A DNA stretch of 64,000 bases, taken from positions 6,416,501 through 6,480,500 of the forward strand of contig NZ_CP114904.1 of NCBI RefSeq assembly GCF_027497215.1, read 5' to 3'. A program made the position numbers and the translations under genes. Origin of the DNA: Micromonospora sp. WMMD812. GTDB taxonomy: Bacteria; Actinomycetota; Actinomycetes; Mycobacteriales; Micromonosporaceae. This document shows positions 55,670-64,000 of the stretch, one piece after another; position 1 is the stretch's first letter, and each line of letters starts with the position of its first letter. The notes under the pieces are model-generated. The model worked only from the letters and a program-made list of their open reading frames with translations, made no database searches and had not been told where the DNA came from.

Positions 55670-56775
55670 TGGGTCCGCTGCGTTCGGTGGTGCTCGCGGG
55701 AGGTGGCACCGGGGGGCACATCTACCCGTTGCTCGCCTTCGCCGACTGCCTGCGCCGACACGACCCGGGCGTCCGGATCACCTGCCTGGGCACACCGAGG
55801 GGTCTGGAGAACGAGCTGATCCCGCCGCAGGGCTACGACCTGCGGACGATTCCCGCGTACCAGCTGCCCCGCTCGATCAACATGAACCTGGTGCGTACCC
55901 CGGGCCGGATGTGGACGGCGGCCCGCGCGGCGGGCAAGGTGATCGACGAGGTCCAGGCCGACGTGGTGGTCGGCTTCGGCGGGTACGTCTCGGTGCCGGC
56001 CTACCTCGCCGCCTGGCGCCGTGAGCTGCCCATCGTGATCCACGAGGTGAACGTGCCGCCGGGCGTGGCGAACCGGCTCGGCATGAAGTTCACCAAGAAC
56101 GTCGCCGTCGGTTTCCCGCACCAGCCGGCGCAGGCCGAGTCGCTGCGCGACGCCCGGGTGGTCGGCGTGCCGCTGCGGCGCAACATCGCCGGGCTGGACC
56201 GGGCCGGGCTGCGCGCCGCCGCCCGGGCCCACTTCGGACTCCGTCCCGACCTGCCGGTGCTCTTCGTCGCCGGTGGCTCCCAGGGCGCCCGCTCCATCAA
56301 CCTCGCCGTCTCCGGCGCGGCCAAGGAGCTGGCCCGCAACGGGGTGCAGGTGCTGCACGTGATGGGCGCCCGCAACGAGCCGGTGCCGGTCCCCACCGAC
56401 CTGCCGGTCCCGTACGTGACCCTGCCGTACCTGTCCGAGATGGAGCTGGGCTACGCCGCCGCGGATCTCATGCTTGGCCGGGGCGGGGCGATGACCTGCG
56501 CGGAGGTCGCGGCGATCGGGCTGCCCACCATCTACGTGCCGTACCCGCACAGCAACCAGGAGCAGAAGCGCAACGCCCTGCCCGTGGTCGAGGCGGGTGG
56601 CGGGCTTCTGGTCGACGACGCCGAGCTGACCCCCGACTGGCTGGAGCGGACGGTGATCCCGCTGATCCGCGACCCGCATCGGCTCGGCGCGATGGGCGCG
56701 GCCGCGGCGGCGTACGGGCGGCGCGACGGCGACGTGGCGCTGCTGAACTACGTCTACGAGGCGGTGGCCCGATGA
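55669..56775 (+). CDS. murG: UDP-GlcNAc:lipid I GlcNAc transferase
   Basis: A 368-residue GT-B glycosyltransferase that makes lipid II at the inner membrane face. LAGGGTGGHIYPLLAF at the N-terminus, GFGGYVSVPAYLAAW, IHEVNVPPGVANRL, VAGGSQGARSINLAV and LMLGRGGAMTCAEVAAIGLPTIYVPYPHSNQEQKRNA are the family motifs. The ATG at 55669 overlaps the ftsW stop by one base and has GAGAGGAG upstream; the longer frame upstream is part of ftsW. The murC start overlaps the stop. Confidence 0.97.
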   Translation: MGPLRSVVLAGGGTGGHIYPLLAFADCLRRHDPGVRITCLGTPRGLENELIPPQGYDLRTIPAYQLPRSINMNLVRTPGRMWTAARAAGKVIDEVQADVVVGFGGYVSVPAYLAAWRRELPIVIHEVNVPPGVANRLGMKFTKNVAVGFPHQPAQAESLRDARVVGVPLRRNIAGLDRAGLRAAARAHFGLRPDLPVLFVAGGSQGARSINLAVSGAAKELARNGVQVLHVMGARNEPVPVPTDLPVPYVTLPYLSEMELGYAAADLMLGRGGAMTCAEVAAIGLPTIYVPYPHSNQEQKRNALPVVEAGGGLLVDDAELTPDWLERTVIPLIRDPHRLGAMGAAAAAYGRRDGDVALLNYVYEAVAR

Positions 56776-58346
56776 CCGCGCAGTTCACCCCGGCCGGCAC
56801 GCTCACCGCCGAGGACCTCGGCACCATCCACCTGATCGGGGTCGGTGGGGTGGGCATGAGCGGGCTGGCCCGGCTCTTCCTCACCCGGGGCATCCCGGTC
56901 TCCGGCAGCGAGCTGCGCGAGTGGCCCTCGCTGGCCGGGCTGCGCGCCCTCGGCGGCACGATCCACATGAGCCACGAGGCGACCAACCTCGACGGGGTGG
57001 ACACGGTGGTCTACTCCTCGGCCATCCCGCAGGACCACCTGGAGATGGTGGAGGCGCGCCGGCGCGGGCTGCGGGTGCTGCACCGCTCCGAGGCGCTCGC
57101 CGCCGCGATGACCGGGCGCCGGACGGTGGCGGTGGCCGGCACCCACGGCAAGACCACCACCACCTCGATGGTCACGATGGTGCTCCAGCAGGCCGGGACG
57201 GACCCGTCCTTCGTGATCGGCGGGGAGATCTCCGAGGTCGGCTCCGGCGCGCACCACGGCACCGGCGAGTACTTCGTGGTGGAGGCGGACGAGAGCGACC
57301 GGTCCTTCCTCATCTACCGCCCGTACGTCTCGATCATCACCAACATCGAGGCCGACCACCTGAACACCTACGGCGACCTGGCCAACCTCGAGGCGACCTT
57401 CGCCGAGTTCGCCCGGCTCACCGACCCGGACGGGTTCATCATCACCTGCGCCGACGACGCCGGCGGGCGGCGGCTGGCCGAGACGCTGCGCGCCGAGGGC
57501 CGCCGGGTGTACACGTACGGCGAGGCGGCCGACGCCGACCTCCGGCTGACCGAGATGGTCTCGTCGGCACAGGGCGTGCGTTACCTGGCCGCGATCGACG
57601 GCCGGTCGCTGGGCGAGTTCCGGCTGCCGGTGCCCGGCCGGCACATGGGGCTCAACAGCGCGTCGGCCGTGCTCACCACGTACCTGCTGGGGTTGCCGCT
57701 GGAGGCGGCGGAGGCCGCGCTCGCCGCGTTCCCCGGCGTGCGCCGGCGCTTCGAACGCAAGGGCGTCGTCGACGACGTGCTGGTCTACGACGAGTACGCC
57801 TACCACCCCACCTCGATGACGCTGGCCCTGCGGACGCTGCGCGAGGTGGCCGGTGACGGCCGCCTGATCGTGGTCTTCCAGCCCTACCGGCTCTACCGCA
57901 CGCGCGACCTCCAGAGTGAGATCGCCGAGGCGCTGGCCATCGCCGACGAGCTGGTGCTGCTGGAGGTGTTCGGCCCCGGCGAGCTGCGCCAGCCCGGCGA
58001 GGGGTCGGCGGCGCTGATCGAGGCGGTGGCGCTGCCCGCCGAGCACAAGGTCTTCGTCGACTCGTGGGAGGCGGCGCCGGCGGAGGTGGCCCGTCGGGCC
58101 CGCCCCGGCGACGTGGTGGTGACGATGGGCGCCCCGCCGATCTCGCTGATGGGCGACCAGCTGCTCGACGCGTTGCTGGCCCGCACCGACGGGACGCCCA
58201 CCGGCGAGACGACCAGCCCGGGCGGGGTCTCCGGCGGCAGTGCGGCCATCGGCGGCACCGTTCCGGGTGCCCCGGCCGGCGGCGCCGGGTCGTCGGCCGT
58301 CGGTGGCGCCGTGGCCCCGGACGGCGCGTCGCCCGCGGCCGGATGA
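56772..58346 (+). CDS. murC: UDP-N-acetylmuramate L-alanine ligase
   Basis: A 524-residue Mur ligase adding the first L-Ala to UDP-MurNAc. IHLIGVGGVGMSGLARLFLTRGIPVSGSE is the N-terminal Rossmann-like signature; VAGTHGKTTTTSMV the P-loop; EADESDRSFL, ITNIEADHLNTYG and DEYAYHPTSM follow. The C-terminal 45 residues beyond the ligase fold are Gly/Ala/Ser-rich low complexity, unlike E. coli MurC. It overlaps murG (ATGA) and ftsQ (ATGA). It is one of three canonical stem-peptide ligases here (C, E, F); the fourth, MurD, is not in the window. Confidence 0.96.
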   Translation: MTAQFTPAGTLTAEDLGTIHLIGVGGVGMSGLARLFLTRGIPVSGSELREWPSLAGLRALGGTIHMSHEATNLDGVDTVVYSSAIPQDHLEMVEARRRGLRVLHRSEALAAAMTGRRTVAVAGTHGKTTTTSMVTMVLQQAGTDPSFVIGGEISEVGSGAHHGTGEYFVVEADESDRSFLIYRPYVSIITNIEADHLNTYGDLANLEATFAEFARLTDPDGFIITCADDAGGRRLAETLRAEGRRVYTYGEAADADLRLTEMVSSAQGVRYLAAIDGRSLGEFRLPVPGRHMGLNSASAVLTTYLLGLPLEAAEAALAAFPGVRRRFERKGVVDDVLVYDEYAYHPTSMTLALRTLREVAGDGRLIVVFQPYRLYRTRDLQSEIAEALAIADELVLLEVFGPGELRQPGEGSAALIEAVALPAEHKVFVDSWEAAPAEVARRARPGDVVVTMGAPPISLMGDQLLDALLARTDGTPTGETTSPGGVSGGSAAIGGTVPGAPAGGAGSSAVGGAVAPDGASPAAG

Positions 58347-59158
58347 GTCCGGGGCCGGCGCGCGGGCGGACCTCGGGCGCCGAGGCGGCCGGCCGGCGTG
58401 GCCCGGTCCGCCGCTGGCAGCTGGTCCGGGCCGGCAGCGACGCGGTGCCGGCCTCGACCCGGCGGTTCATGCGTCGGGCCCGGCAGCGCCGGATGCGCGC
58501 GGCGCTGCCCTGGGCGGTCGCGGCGGGGGTCCTCGCGCTGGCCGGGCTGGCCGCCTGGACCGTCCTGGGCACCGGACTGTTCGGGGTGCGGGAGGTGCGG
58601 GTCGAGGATGCCGGGCTGGTCACGCCGGTGCAGGTGCGAGACGCCGTCGGGGTGCCGGACGGAGTTCCGCTGGCCCGGGTGGACCTCGCGGCCACCGCCG
58701 AGCGGGTCGCTGCGCTGGCCCCCGTGGAGCGGGCGACGGTGACCCGGGACTGGCCGGACACCCTGGTGGTGCGGGTGGTGGAGCGCAGCCCGGTGGCGGT
58801 GGTCCCGCAGGGCGAGCGGTTCGCGGTGATCGACCGCACCGGCACGGTCTTCCGCACGCTGGACGAGCGCCCGGACGGCCTGCCGGTGGTGCGGGTGGCC
58901 CGGCCGGGGGCGGACGACGCCGGCACCCGGGCGGCGGTGGACGTGCTCGCCGCGCTCACCCCGGAGCTACGGGCCGTGCTGGTCGACGTGACCGTCGAGG
59001 GACTGGCTCGGATCAAGCTGCGGCTGGGTGGCGACCGGACGGTGGTCTGGGGGGACGCCTCCCGGGGGCCGGACAAGGCTCGGGTCGCCACCGCGCTGCT
59101 GGACCAGCGGGCGGAGACGATCGACGTCAGCGCGCCGGACGTGGTGACCTTCCGGTGA
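58343..59158 (+). CDS. ftsQ: Cell division protein FtsQ
   Basis: A 271-residue bitopic protein: about 60 basic cytoplasmic residues, one span (ALPWAVAAGVLALAGLAAWTVLGTG), then the POTRA domain (LFGVREVRVEDAGLVTPVQVRDAVGVPDGVPLARVDL) and the beta domain (ATVTRDWPDTLVVRVVERSPVAVVPQGERFAVIDRTGTVF). It links FtsL-FtsB to the early divisome. ATG 58343 overlaps the murC stop. After its stop, 253 bp carry the ftsZ promoter and a small CGACGG/CCGTCG hairpin (59169-59182). Confidence 0.92.
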   Translation: MSPGPARGRTSGAEAAGRRGPVRRWQLVRAGSDAVPASTRRFMRRARQRRMRAALPWAVAAGVLALAGLAAWTVLGTGLFGVREVRVEDAGLVTPVQVRDAVGVPDGVPLARVDLAATAERVAALAPVERATVTRDWPDTLVVRVVERSPVAVVPQGERFAVIDRTGTVFRTLDERPDGLPVVRVARPGADDAGTRAAVDVLAALTPELRAVLVDVTVEGLARIKLRLGGDRTVVWGDASRGPDKARVATALLDQRAETIDVSAPDVVTFR

Positions 59159-59275
59159 TCCCGGTCGTCGACGGGGCCGTCGGGACGTGAGCCGGCCCGC
59201 TCCGGCGGCGACACGCCGGTCGGGTCCTTGGCTCATCGGTCGGGGGCGCTTACGTTGCCCCGAAGAGGTCAGTGG

Positions 59276-59304
59276 TTGACATAACTGTAAGCCTCTAGTA
59301 GAGG
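59276..59304 (+). promoter_or_regulatory. Strong ftsZ promoter
   Basis: TTGACA (59276-59281) is followed after 17 bases by TAGAGG (59299-59304); TAGTAG at 59296 is an alternative. Actinomycete ftsZ genes commonly have dedicated promoters here. The leader to the ATG is about 100 nt. Confidence 0.75.
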
Positions 59305-59411
59305 GTGAGGGTTCGTCCCTGATTCTCGTGAGGACTGCCGGCGCCGACTGCTGACCTGGCAAGCCGTGTGGGGCCGGCCCATGCCAATCTCGAGGGGGAA
59401 GGGACCTTCAG

Positions 59412-60527
59412 ATGACACCTCCGCACAACTACCTGGCGGTCATCAAGGTCGTCGGCATCGGTGGCGGCGGCGTGAACGCCGTCAACCGAATGATCGAGGT
59501 TGGGCTCAAGGGCGTCGAGTTCATCGCGATCAACACCGATGCGCAGGCACTGCTGATGAGTGACGCCGACGTCAAGCTCGACGTCGGCCGGGAGCTGACC
59601 CGTGGGCTCGGCGCGGGCGCCAACCCGGACGTCGGCAAGAACGCCGCCGAGGATCACCGGGACGAGATCGAAGAGGTGCTCAAGGGCGCCGACATGGTCT
59701 TCGTGACCTGTGGCGAGGGCGGCGGCACCGGCACCGGCGGCGCGCCCGTGGTGGCGAACATCGCCCGCAAGCTGGGCGCGCTGACCATCGGTGTGGTGAC
59801 CCGGCCGTTCTCGTTCGAGGGCAAGCGCCGCCAGGTGCAGGCCGAGTCCGGGATCGACGAGCTGCGCAACCAGTGCGACACGCTGATCGTCATCCCCAAC
59901 GACCGGCTGCTGGCGCTGGGCGACCGGAACATCAGCATGATGGACGCGTTCCGCACCGCCGACCAGGTGCTCCTCTCGGGTGTGCAGGGCATCACCGACC
60001 TGATCACCACGCCGGGTCTGATCAACCTGGACTTCGCCGACGTGAAGAGCGTGATGAGCGGCGCCGGCAGCGCCCTGATGGGGATCGGCAGCGCCCGCGG
60101 CGAGAACCGCGCGGTGGAGGCGGCCGAGGCGGCCATCTCCAGCCCGCTGCTCGAGCAGAGCATGGACGGCGCGCGCGGCGTGCTGCTCTCCATCGCCGGT
60201 GGCTCCGACCTCGGCCTGTTCGAGATCAACGACGCGGCGCAGCTGGTCACCGACGCGGCCCACCCGGACGCGAACATCATCTTCGGCGCGGTCATCGACG
60301 ACGCGCTCGGCGACGAGGTGCGGGTCACCGTGATCGCGGCGGGCTTCGACGGTGGCGCGCCGGCGTACAAGGCGGCCGAGCCGGGGCGGAAGACGAACCA
60401 GAACCAGCCGGCGCCGCAGACCCCCCCGGTCGCGCCGCCGGCCGCCATGCCGGCGCCGCAGCAGTCGCCCCGGCGGGTGCTCTTCGACGACGTCGACGTG
60501 CCCGACTTCCTCAAGAACGGGTCCTGA
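59412..60527 (+). CDS. ftsZ: Cell division GTPase FtsZ
   Basis: A 371-residue tubulin homologue that polymerises into the Z ring. [17 protein letters not shown], the tubulin signature [15 protein letters not shown], the T7 loop region [22 protein letters not shown] and the C-terminal conserved peptide DVPDFLKNG (binding site for SepF and FtsW-type partners) are all present, separated by a Pro/Gln-rich linker (about 325-358). ATG 59412 follows GGAAGGGA. It is transcribed from its own promoter; yggS follows after 9 bp. Confidence 0.98.
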   Translation: MTPPHNYLAVIKVVGIGGGGVNAVNRMIEVGLKGVEFIAINTDAQALLMSDADVKLDVGRELTRGLGAGANPDVGKNAAEDHRDEIEEVLKGADMVFVTCGEGGGTGTGGAPVVANIARKLGALTIGVVTRPFSFEGKRRQVQAESGIDELRNQCDTLIVIPNDRLLALGDRNISMMDAFRTADQVLLSGVQGITDLITTPGLINLDFADVKSVMSGAGSALMGIGSARGENRAVEAAEAAISSPLLEQSMDGARGVLLSIAGGSDLGLFEINDAAQLVTDAAHPDANIIFGAVIDDALGDEVRVTVIAAGFDGGAPAYKAAEPGRKTNQNQPAPQTPPVAPPAAMPAPQQSPRRVLFDDVDVPDFLKNGS

Positions 60528-60536
60528 GCACCGCCG

Positions 60537-61280
60537 ATGACCGACAGCTCAACCACGGTGCGGCCGGACCGTCGGGCCGAACTCGCGGCCGGCCTGGCGC
60601 GGGTCCGGTCCCGCATCGCGGACGCCTGCGTCGCCGCCGGCCGGGACCGTGCCGAGGTCACCATGATCGCGGTGACCAAGACGTACCCGGCCGGGGACGT
60701 GCTGGCGCTGGCCGATCTCGGGGTGACCGACGTGGGGGAGAACCGGGACCAGGAGGCGGCCGGCAAGGCCGCCGAGGTGGCGGCGGCCGGGGCGACGCCG
60801 CGCTGGCACTTCATCGGGCGGTTGCAGCGCAACAAGGCCCGGTCGGTGGTCCGGTACGCCGACGTGGTCCAGTCGGTGGACAGCGTCCGGCTGGCCCGGG
60901 CGCTGGACACCGCGGCGGCCGGCCGGGACCGGCCGCTCACGGCGCTGGTCCAGGTGAGCATCGACGGCGACCCGGTCCGGGGCGGGGCCGTGCCCGACTC
61001 GTCCGATCCGGACTCCGGGTTGGGCGCGGTGGCCGAGGCGGTGGCGGCGGCGCCGGCGTTGCGGCTGGCCGGGCTGATGGCGGTCGCGCCGCTGGGCTGG
61101 GAGCCGGAGCGGGCCTTCGCCCGGCTGGCCGAGGTGGCCGAGGGGTTTCGCACGGTCCATCCCGGAGCGACCACGCTCTCGGCCGGTATGAGCGGCGACC
61201 TGGAAATCGCGATCAGGTATGGCGCGACACATGTCCGCGTCGGTAGCGCGTTACTCGGAATGCGCCCCACGCTGCGGTAG
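60537..61280 (+). CDS. yggS: PLP-binding YggS/PROSC-family protein
   Basis: A 247-residue pyridoxal-phosphate homeostasis protein. The cofactor Lys is in MIAVTKTYPAGDV; VGENRDQEAAGK, WHFIGRLQRNKAR, LAGLMAVAPLG, LSAGMSGDLEIAIRYGATHVRVGSALLG are family motifs. It buffers free PLP rather than acting on a metabolite. In M. tuberculosis yfiH (Rv2149c) lies between ftsZ and yggS (Rv2148c); here only 9 bp separate them. The loop after VQVSIDGDP is slightly expanded. Confidence 0.95.
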   Translation: MTDSSTTVRPDRRAELAAGLARVRSRIADACVAAGRDRAEVTMIAVTKTYPAGDVLALADLGVTDVGENRDQEAAGKAAEVAAAGATPRWHFIGRLQRNKARSVVRYADVVQSVDSVRLARALDTAAAGRDRPLTALVQVSIDGDPVRGGAVPDSSDPDSGLGAVAEAVAAAPALRLAGLMAVAPLGWEPERAFARLAEVAEGFRTVHPGATTLSAGMSGDLEIAIRYGATHVRVGSALLGMRPTLR

Positions 61281-61471
61281 CCTGACCGCGAAAGAAGCAA
61301 ATTACATCGGTGTTGTTTCAGGAACGACGTCCCGTTGTCGGGGGTCGTGGCGCGGGACGCGAATCGCGCGCCAGGGGATTGGCGTTCCGGTCCGGTGGGC
61401 AGAGAAGGTCCACTCGCGACAGGCGACATGGCACGGGGGCGTGTGCCGCACGGCGGACGGAAGGGCGCGGG

Positions 61472-62164
61472 ATGGGTGCACTGCGCAAGGCGGGGGTCTG
61501 GCTCGGTCTCGTCGAGGAGGACGACGAGCGGGCCTACGACGACGGTGGCTACGACAAGGGTGGCTACCGCGATTCGCGCTACCGGCAGAGCCGGTACGCC
61601 GAGGAGTTCGCCGACGACGAGGAGGACGACGCCGAGGAGCCGCCGCCGCCGCGTCCCCGGGCGGGTGAGCGTGGCCGGCTGACCGAGCGGTCGAGCGTCC
61701 GGGCGGCCGAGGCCGACCGGGCCGAGGCGGAGCGTCCGGAGCGGGTCGAGCGGTCCAGCGTCCGGTCGATCACGCGCTCGACGGGCGAGACCTCCGGTGC
61801 GCTGACCTACCACACCCGGGACAACCTGGCCCTGGCGCCGCAGGCGTCGCCCCGTGAGCGGGCGGTGGTCGCCGACGAGGAGCAGCGCTACCAGATCACC
61901 ACGCTGCACCCGACCACCTACCGGGAGGCGCGCACCATCGGCGAGCACTTCCGAGACGGTGTGCCGGTGATCATCAACCTCACCGAGATGGACGAGGCGG
62001 ACGCCCGCCGTCTGGTGGATTTCGCCGCCGGGCTGGCGTTCGGGCTGCGCGGTACGATCGAGCGCGTGACCAATCGGGTGTTCCTGCTCTCACCGGCCAA
62101 CGTCCAGGTCACCGCGGAGGACAAGGCCAAGATCGCTGAGGGCGGCTTTTTCAGTCTGAGTTGA
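61472..62164 (+). CDS. sepF: Cell division protein SepF
   Basis: A 230-residue Z-ring membrane anchor. The N-terminal amphipathic helix is [17 protein letters not shown]; a long acidic Tyr/Asp- then Arg/Glu-rich linker (20-140) leads to the SepF core: [73 protein letters not shown]. In actinobacteria, which lack FtsA and ZipA, SepF is the main FtsZ anchor. ATG 61472 has GGAAGGG upstream; longer in-frame extension is rejected because the amphipathic helix must be N-terminal. The 191-bp gap before it starts with an AT-rich patch (61290-61320) that may hold a promoter. Confidence 0.95.
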   Translation: MGALRKAGVWLGLVEEDDERAYDDGGYDKGGYRDSRYRQSRYAEEFADDEEDDAEEPPPPRPRAGERGRLTERSSVRAAEADRAEAERPERVERSSVRSITRSTGETSGALTYHTRDNLALAPQASPRERAVVADEEQRYQITTLHPTTYREARTIGEHFRDGVPVIINLTEMDEADARRLVDFAAGLAFGLRGTIERVTNRVFLLSPANVQVTAEDKAKIAEGGFFSLS

Positions 62165-62194
62165 CCCCGCCCGACCCGAGGGACGTCGCCTGCC

Positions 62195-62500
62195 GTGTTG
62201 TCGATCCTGCTGCAAGTCCTGTACCTCATTCTCTATGTCTTCCTGCTCCTTCTTCTGTCCCGATTTGTCCTGAGCGCGGTGCTGCAGTACGGCCGGCGCT
62301 GGCAACCGGGGCGCGGGGCATCGGCGGGACTGGAATCCGTGTGGAGCGTCACTGATCCCCCTCTCAGCGCGTTGAGGCGTGTGATCCCTCCGCTGCGAAT
62401 TGGTACCGTGAGCATCGACCTGGCCTCCCTTGTGCTCCTGGTTATCCTGTTCGTGCTGATGGAGTTCGTGTTAGAGCCGTCGATCATCAGGACCGCCTGA
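62195..62500 (+). CDS. yggT: YggT-family membrane protein
   Basis: A 101-residue protein with two membrane spans: [26 protein letters not shown] and [20 protein letters not shown], separated by a loop with [21 protein letters not shown] (the conserved P-x2-x-R-x3-P-P segment). It sits between sepF and divIVA as in other actinobacteria and Gram-positives (Rv2146c, YlmG). Its role is thought to be membrane organisation at the division site. Codons are T-richer than in the neighbours, as expected for Leu/Val-rich membrane segments. GTG 62195. Confidence 0.9.
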   Translation: MLSILLQVLYLILYVFLLLLLSRFVLSAVLQYGRRWQPGRGASAGLESVWSVTDPPLSALRRVIPPLRIGTVSIDLASLVLLVILFVLMEFVLEPSIIRTA

Positions 62501-62544
62501 TGACGGACGCGCTATCGCGGCCGCAACTGACCCGAGGAGTTTCG

Positions 62545-63348
62545 ATGCCGCTGACCCCGGCCGACGTCCACAACGTCGCCTTCAAAAAGCCGCCGATCGG
62601 TAAGCGGGGGTATGACGAGGAGGAGGTCGACGCCTTCCTGGACGAGGTCGAGCGCGAGCTCGCCCGTCTGATCGAGGAGAACAACGAGCTGCGCGCCCAG
62701 GTGGAGCGCGGCGGCCGTGGTGGCGCCCCCGCCGGCCCCGGCGGCGACGCCCGCCTGGCGGCGGAGCTCAACGACGTCAAGGCCCAGCTCGACCGGGTGC
62801 AGCGCGACAAGGCCGCGGCCGAGCAGGCCGCCCGCGCGATGCAGGCCGAGCTGGAGCAGGTCCGTGCCGCCGGTGGCGCCGTCGCCGCCGGCGCCGACGG
62901 CGAGCAGCAGGCGCTGCGGGTGCTGATGATGGCCCAGCGGACGGCGGACGACCACGTCTCCGACGCCCGCCGCGAGGCCGACCAGCTGCTGTCCGAGGCC
63001 CGGTCGAAGGCCGAGGAGGTCACCCGCGAGGCGCGGGCCAAGGCCGACGCGCTGGAGCGGGACGCCCGCCAGCGGCACCAGGAGGCCATGGGCGGCCTGG
63101 ACGCCAAGCGCACCGCGCTGCAGAAGCACATCGAGGAGCTCAAGCAGTTTGAGCGGGAGTACCGCACCCGGCTCAAGGCCTACCTGGAGAGCCAGCTGCG
63201 TGACCTGGACGGTCGCGGGCAGGGCCTGGAGGCCGAGATGACCCGCTCCGAGAGCGGCCGGGTCGCCGGCGGCAACGGGCTGGCCACCGCCGGTCTCGCC
63301 GGCTCGTACGGTGGCGGTCGCTCCGGCGCTCTCGAGGCCGGTCGCTGA
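62545..63348 (+). CDS. divIVA: Polar growth protein DivIVA (Wag31)
   Basis: A 267-residue coiled-coil protein that marks cell poles and directs tip growth. The N-terminal lipid-binding domain is [54 protein letters not shown]; a Gly/Ala linker (about 58-75) precedes a long coiled coil (80-235), ending in a Gly/Ser-rich tail. ATG 62545 follows GAGGAG; an in-frame ATG at 62500 that overlaps yggT would add 15 residues before the membrane-binding tip and is rejected. PknA-type phosphorylation of the linker is known in mycobacteria. Confidence 0.96.
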   Translation: MPLTPADVHNVAFKKPPIGKRGYDEEEVDAFLDEVERELARLIEENNELRAQVERGGRGGAPAGPGGDARLAAELNDVKAQLDRVQRDKAAAEQAARAMQAELEQVRAAGGAVAAGADGEQQALRVLMMAQRTADDHVSDARREADQLLSEARSKAEEVTREARAKADALERDARQRHQEAMGGLDAKRTALQKHIEELKQFEREYRTRLKAYLESQLRDLDGRGQGLEAEMTRSESGRVAGGNGLATAGLAGSYGGGRSGALEAGR

Positions 63349-63352
63349 TCTC

Positions 63353-63391
63353 CGGTCGGCAGCCGTCGCCAGTGATGACGGTCGCCGACCG
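63353..63391 (+). terminator. Possible terminator after divIVA
   Basis: CGGTCGGC (63353-63360) pairs with GCCGACCG (63384-63391), with CGTC/GACG pairing in the loop. There is no T-tract. Confidence 0.4.
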
Positions 63392-63424
63392 CGTCTGGAT
63401 GGTTCGACGCGGCGGGGGTGAATC

Positions 63425-64000
63425 GTGATAGTCGCGAGTCTCCTGCTCATCCTCGTCGCGGTGGTGCTGCTGGTGCTCGGCCTGGCCGGTGGCTCCAGCC
63501 TCATGTTGATCATCTCGATCGCGGCCAGTCTGCTGGCCGCCGTCGCGTTGGTGGTGGGCGCCCGCCAGGCGGCCGCCAGCCGGGCGACGGCGGGCGCGGC
63601 GCGGCCCGGGCAGCGGGAACCGGGTGCGACCCGGCCGGCCGGCTTCGCCGAGCCCGGTGTCGCGTACGGTCCACCGCTGGTCGAGCCGGAGATCCCGGTC
63701 CAGCACGTTCCCCCGACGGTCGGTACCGGTGGCTCCGGGTGGCGGCAACCGCCCGAAGCTCCGGCCGACGACGAGTCCTCGCCCGCGGCCGAGACCGGCG
63801 CGGCGTACGACGACGAGCCGGACGCGCAGCCGATCACACCCGCCGAGGCGGCGCTGGTCGCCCAGCTGCCGGCCGAGGTTCGGGTGGTCGACGGGCGGCC
63901 CCGCTACCACCTCGCCGACTGCGCCCACCTGGTCGGGCGGGCGCATGAGGCGCTGCCGGTGGCCGAGGCGGCCGAGCTCGGCTTCACGCCGTGCGCGCAC
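63425..64000 (+). CDS. Membrane-anchored protein with C-terminal His/Cys motif (runs off the window)
   Basis: The frame is open from GTG 63425 to the window end (192 codons, no stop). GGGGGTG precedes the start. Two N-terminal membrane spans (VASLLLILVAVVLLVLGLAGG and LMLIISIAASLLAAVALVVGA) are followed by a Pro/Glu/Ala-rich linker and a C-terminal segment, RVVDGRPRYHLADCAHLVGRAHEALPVAEAAELGFTPCAH. The pattern Y-H-x3-C ... A-x3-G-F-T-P-C resembles the small zinc-binding fold of Ada-type N-domains, and a further Cys just past the window end would fit. Function unknown; the location next to divIVA suggests an envelope role. Confidence 0.75.
   Translation, partial: MIVASLLLILVAVVLLVLGLAGGSSLMLIISIAASLLAAVALVVGARQAAASRATAGAARPGQREPGATRPAGFAEPGVAYGPPLVEPEIPVQHVPPTVGTGGSGWRQPPEAPADDESSPAAETGAAYDDEPDAQPITPAEAALVAQLPAEVRVVDGRPRYHLADCAHLVGRAHEALPVAEAAELGFTPCAH

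Overview
The window is about 73% GC actinobacterial DNA, almost fully coding, with GC-rich third codon positions and many stop-start overlaps. The cell-division cluster with mraZ, ftsW, sepF, yggT and divIVA, a MurE with the DNPR signature of meso-diaminopimelate-adding enzymes, MurT-GatD and many leaderless starts all point to an actinomycete. My best guess is Micromonospora or a close relative (Micromonosporaceae). This is inference; no rRNA is present.

Layout. 1-11.6 kb: a lipoprotein, class II DAHP synthase, threonine aldolase, endonuclease IV, a PASTA Ser/Thr kinase, its small DNA-binding partner, an isoprenyl diphosphate synthase, an HTH regulator, metF and a CDP-alcohol phosphatidyltransferase. 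The gene set and order resemble the Rv2172c-Rv2178c (metF-idsA2-pknL-aroG) region of Mycobacterium tuberculosis. 11.7-17.0 kb: a leftward, translationally coupled carotenoid-tailoring operon. 17.1-24.5 kb: an SOS-type operon with a LexA box, a HEPN-like gene, imuA', imuB and dnaE2. 24.6-28.6 kb: a small unknown gene, a methyltransferase, a phosphodiesterase-like gene, dinB and a DUF3040 gene. 29.1-34.0 kb: a leftward moxR-DUF58-transglutaminase operon. 34.3-37.4 kb: leuS behind a leucine attenuator. 37.5-41.2 kb: an ABC exporter divergent from a two-component system. 41.3-44.9 kb: leftward murT-gatD-TVP38-kinase operon. 45.0-64 kb: mraZ-rsmH-ftsL-ftsI-murE-murF-mraY-ftsW-murG-murC-ftsQ-ftsZ-yggS-sepF-yggT-divIVA and a truncated membrane-anchored gene. 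murD is missing between mraY and ftsW, and yfiH is missing after ftsZ.

The most interesting structure is non-coding. Seven long intergenic inverted repeats (stems of about 14-30 bp) are present. Five of them sit at convergent gene junctions, one interrupts the imuB-dnaE2 join, and one occupies the mraY-ftsW gap where murD is normally found. Several share arm sequences (GATCATG-A/G-AGTT or CGCGATC-T/G-TGCACTTT), which suggests a dispersed family. Other regulatory features are a leaderless leucine leader peptide with terminator before leuS, MraZ boxes that overlap the mraZ promoter with a second, inverted pair facing murT, and a run of start codons placed at or within about 3 nt of +1 behind TANNNT boxes.

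No rRNA, tRNA, CRISPR array, insertion sequence or prophage gene was recognised.
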